The position numbers were made by a program, and so were the translations under genes. A DNA stretch of 64,000 nucleotides, taken from assembly GCF_003255815.1 (NCBI RefSeq), contig NC_037670.1, positions 29,000,981-29,064,980 of the forward strand, written 5' to 3'. This document shows positions 60,631 through 64,000 of this stretch, piece by piece (position 1 is the first letter of the stretch; each line of letters begins with the position of its first letter). The stretch comes from Theropithecus gelada (taxonomy: Eukaryota > Chordata > Mammalia > Primates > Cercopithecidae). The notes below the pieces were generated by a model. The model saw only the letters and a program-made list of their open reading frames with translations, was not told where the DNA came from and ran no database searches.

Positions 60631-63189
60631 GGTTATTGAACTTTTCACGTCAGTTTGTCATACTTCTCTCGAATTTCAATTTTCCTCTTTTTTGTAATTT
60701 CTATTGTTTTTTGGAGAGTGTCTGTTTGTTGATTCATTTCCATGCTTTTCTTTAGTTCTTCAGTTCTTTGAGCGTAATTGCTGCTTTGAAGCCTTTGTCT
60801 GCTAAATGAATCCAACAGCTGGATCAGAGACAGTTCCTACTGACTGCTTCTTTTCTTGAGGGTGAGACAATACTTTCCTGTTATTTTTTTAATGTCTCAA
60901 ATTTAGGTAAAAATGGACATTCAGATACTACTACTCTGGCTCTGATTTTCCCCCTGAAGGTTGTTGTTTCTATCTTTATTTAGTAACTGGCATAGGCTAA
61001 TTCAGAAAAATCTATCTTCCCGTGTTGTGCAGCCCCTGATGGATCTGTTCAGTGGGTTTTTAAAAAATTCGTTTTTATCTTGAAGCCCGGCTTTTTAGGG
61101 ATTGCACCTGCATCTTTCTAGCACATTAGTCAGCCAATGACGGGACAGAAGTTTTGCTCAAACACCTCAAGTCAGTAAGGCTTCCTTTCTCTGCCAATCT
61201 GTCAGCTCAAAAATGCATTCAAAGTTCAGATCATTTTAAAGTCTTCCCCAACTTTAACATTTTGCAGGGCCTTTCTGCATATTCTCTATATGTGCATGCA
61301 GTTTGAGGGCTAGTCAGGAGTTTGCAGCTGACTCGGGCCTGCCCTGGTCTCCACGGCACATGTGCATAGCCTCAGTCAAGAATATACTTGCCCTGGCCAT
61401 GACCACAAGTTCAGGCTAATAGAGTGGCTGGTCATACCTGCTCTTCTGTGGCCAAAATTGCCATTTCCACTGACAAAGCTGCTGGGCACAGGCATGGCTT
61501 CCCACTCCCAAAGCAAGTAAACCCCCTTCAATGACAGTAGTTGAGACTGCTGGTATTTACAAACTGCCCCTCCACGTTACCAAGTTGCAGTGTTGGGGAT
61601 AGGAAATGCCCAGGAAAGAATGCCACAGACTTCTGCTTCATATCTCAAGCTCAGCAGCTTTTCAGGCATAAATGATTCTCAGATGTTATATACTTTTGGT
61701 CAATTTCCGCAGCACTGAAATGGTTATTCTGTCAATTCTGTCCTGGAGGGAAGAATTTGCTGATCTCAACTCAGGCATGGTCGGAAATTTCACTGCAGAA
61801 ATGTTTTTTAGGTTTCCTTTAATCTATAGGCCCCTCTCCATCCCAGTCTGGATTTTGCTGACTGCACTCTCATGGTGCAGTTCAATATTTCCCTCTATAT
61901 TCTGTATTTCCTGCAAATAGGCACCTACATCCAAAGAATGGATCAGGGTGAGGATGGATCTCTTTGGCAAGACTACAGGAAGCACACAAAACGTAGCCAT
62001 CTTTTTGTGATCTTGGCAGTCACTGATGCTTAATGTCTGTATTTATTCATTTATGGGGAGTTGAAAACAGTGATGTTCTAATCCTACCATGTCTTTGTCA
62101 TTTATAAGCCGTAATACTTTTATAAAGAGGTGCTTCTAATGAGGATATACTAGTTGGCTATCCAGTCGTACAGCTCATATAGGAAAGGCAAAATAAATGC
62201 CTCATTCTTCCCTTTACCTGTTTTCAAGGTAATGAACTGGTTTCTTAAGATCTTCTTAAGGTAAATTATTCTTGTTAAATACATTATTAAATCATTATTG
62301 AGTCATAAATTTACAAATATTTACTGAGTTTTAATTCATGGCTCATTATCATTCTTGAAATTAAAACTGTCTTCTCTTTCGTCAATGTGAGCCTCTTTGG
62401 GTTGGCTTCTGAGAATTTCTGGTATCTTCCTACTATTCTTTGATAGCTTCCTTGCTGACCAGTAATACAAGATGCATCCTTCAAGCTCTTCACATTTCAT
62501 ATCTAGACCTGGATTCAGCCATTTCTCCAAGAAACTCTGTTTTCTTTTGGTGAGAAATGATATTTCAAGTTCACAATCTGGACGCTAAGGATGCTCAGTG
62601 CTGCTGGGGTAGATAATTGTATCTAGTCTTTTCAGTGAACACAACCAGAAGAAAAATAGATGAATAGATAGATGAAGAGAATGGGGGGTGTGGCAAGAGA
62701 CGCCTTCTGAGTTCATATTAATACTTTCGATTTGAAAATTCAAATCCAAGATTCTACAGCTTTTTATTTACATTTGATACTATACATTTGTGTCTCCTTT
62801 CTTCCACACCAAGAATACAGATTTTCAGACATAGAAAATGACAGAATTAGACTATTCCGTAATTACTCATTTGTTTTTACCACATATCTCAGACAACAGT
62901 TTCAGAATAACAATACTAATACTAATTTCTGAAAGCATTAAATTATTTTATTTTACATGCAGTCCTGCCCCACTTAAAGTTACATTGTATCCAATTGTCA
63001 ATGCATGGAATTATATCCGATACTCTTTGCTCCTCAGCCTTCCTTCAGTCTTAGTTCTACAGCTAACTATATATTTAGTGCTCACCACCAGTCCTTATGC
63101 TGACCTAGCTCTAGCTATTTTGATTGTCTGAAGCACATTCTCTAATAGATTCCTTAAGAAAGGCTCATGTTAATAGACCCCGAGGCCTT

Positions 63190-63640
63190 ATAAATTGGTA
63201 ACATTTTGTCTGTTTTTTCTACTTGAAAGTCAGTTTTTCTGGACACAAAATCCTTGGCTTATTCTTTCCCTGAAAATTCTAAATATGTTACTCCATTTTC
63301 TTCTAGCAGAAAGCACTGCTGTCGAAAAATCTGAAGACAATCTAATTTTCCCCCTTGTAAGTCATATGCTTTCTTTTCCTACATGTCTAAATAATTTCTC
63401 CTTTAACTAGAATATATCTTAGTGTTGGACTTTTTAGATCGATATTCTTGGCCACATGATACTCTTTTAAATATAGTTTAGAATCTCTTATTTTAAGAAA
63501 ATTGTCTTGAATTCATTTTTATCATTTGTTCTATTCCATTGGTTTAGTTTTCTTCCTCAGGGACTCCTGCTGCCCATACATTCAATCTTCTTTGTCTCAA
63601 ATATGTGTTACTGTTTCTCAAATTCTTTTTTTATCTTTTC
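63190..63640 (-). repeat. Old LINE-like stretch (tentative)
   Basis: ttctagcagaaagcactgct and cttcctcagggactcctgct resemble old LINE sequence. Confidence 0.4.
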
Positions 63641-63644
63641 CATT

Positions 63645-63952
63645 TTCTTTTATTTATTTAGGAGACCTAGTCTCACTCTATCCCCAAGGCTGGAGTGCAG
63701 TGGTGTGATCTCGGCTCACTGCAACCTCTGCCTCCCGGGTTCAAGTGATTCTCATGCCTCAGCCTCCCAAGTAGCTGGGATTAAAGGCATGTGCCACCAT
63801 GCCCAGCTGATTTTTGTAATTTTAGTAGAGATGGGGTTTTGCCACGTTGGCCAGGCTAGCCAGGCTGGTCTTGAACTCCTCACCTCAGATGATCCGCCCA
63901 TCTCAGCCTCCTAAAGAGCTGGGATTACAGGTGTGAGCCATTGCGCCTGGCC
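63645..63952 (-). repeat. Alu
   Basis: TTTATTTA tail to gcgcctggcc. Confidence 0.95.
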
Positions 63953-64000
63953 TCATTTCCTTTTAATTTAAATTTTTTTCCTCTTTGTAACTTCTATTTT

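Larger units (their letters stand above)
59360..60850 (-). repeat. Old L1-like (L1M 5'/ORF1 region)
   Basis: aactatgatgtgtctgggtg, ctcccatgacacacatat and ctgctttgaagcctttgtct are familiar minus-strand L1M phrases; interrupted by two Alus. Confidence 0.65.
1..64000 (-). other. ITSN1: ITSN1 gene, internal part (introns 5 to 20)
   Basis: Intersectin-1 is a cytoplasmic scaffold of clathrin-mediated endocytosis and synaptic vesicle recycling. It has two EH domains that bind NPF peptides, a coiled coil and five SH3 domains; the long form adds DH, PH and C2 domains. Fifteen exons on the minus strand translate in one continuous frame that matches intersectin-1 from about residue 116 to 773. SH3A residues such as ESRSHDEITIQPGD distinguish ITSN1 from its paralogue ITSN2. 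Exon numbers follow the human gene, in which the VKGEW microexon is exon 20. The first exons, EH1, SH3B-E, UTRs and promoter are outside the window. Confidence 0.98.
56792..64000 (-). other. Intron 5, partial
   Basis: At least 7.2 kb upstream of exon 6. Eight or nine Alus, a minus-strand old L1-like stretch (about 59360-60850 with two Alus inside it) and another L1/L2-like region (about 63190-63640). I find no match to exon 5 (end of EH1), so that exon lies beyond 64000. About 60850-63190 contains nothing I recognise. Confidence 0.8.

Noticed and set aside
56792..64000. Exon 5 (end of EH1)
   Set aside because: No match to the ADMNNDGRMDQVEF region was found; it must be upstream of the window.
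1..64000. CRISPR arrays, operons or a novel multigene system
   Set aside because: The sequence is a repeat-rich primate intron-exon landscape of a single known gene; the spaced repeats are Alus.

Overview
The window is 64 kb of primate nuclear DNA lying inside one gene, ITSN1 (intersectin-1), transcribed from the minus strand. Fifteen coding exons are recognisable, running from 56791 down to 5081. They match exons 6 to 20 of the human gene: the linker after EH1, the whole EH2 domain, the long charged coiled coil, and the first part of SH3 domain A. Every junction has an AG acceptor and a GT donor, and the reading frame is continuous across all of them (1973 nt, about 657 codons). No start codon, stop codon, promoter or UTR is present. 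EH1 (exons 1-5) must lie beyond 64000, and the rest of SH3A onward must lie before position 1.

The organism is most likely an Old World monkey (cercopithecid) rather than human. Several young Alu copies (17007, 30212, 35549, 58356, and in part 42689) carry the AluYR-type changes of cercopithecoid Alus, and the 30212, 35549, 42689 and 58356 copies have intact 14-17 bp target-site duplications. At least four codons differ from the human protein as I remember it (P145, I688, T722, S727).

Layout from gene-upstream (high coordinates) to downstream. 64000-56792: intron 5 with old L1 and many Alus. 56791-51832: exons 6-8. 51831-46041: intron 8, holding a rearranged Alu cluster and one arm of an inverted duplication. 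46040-39605: exons 9-11, completing EH2. 39604-35052: intron 11 with an MLT1 LTR split by two Alus. 35051-25507: exons 12-16, the coiled coil, with a decayed L1 in intron 14. 25506-13217: the 12.3 kb intron 16. 13216-7574: exons 17-19, reaching SH3A. 5095-5081: exon 20, a 15-nt microexon adding VKGEW to SH3A. 5080-1: start of intron 20.

The least ordinary structure is a pair of 247-bp inverted arms (50723-50969 and 51961-52207, 10 mismatches, no gaps) that bracket exon 8. The inner edge of one arm reaches the likely branch site of exon 8, and the other arm is embedded in broken Alu pieces. The second strong point is the microexon, which has a purine-rich 3' splice site and three nearby UGC motifs. 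I see no tRNA, rRNA, CRISPR array, second protein-coding gene or unknown multigene system. Most of the DNA outside the exons is interspersed repeat or unremarkable intron.
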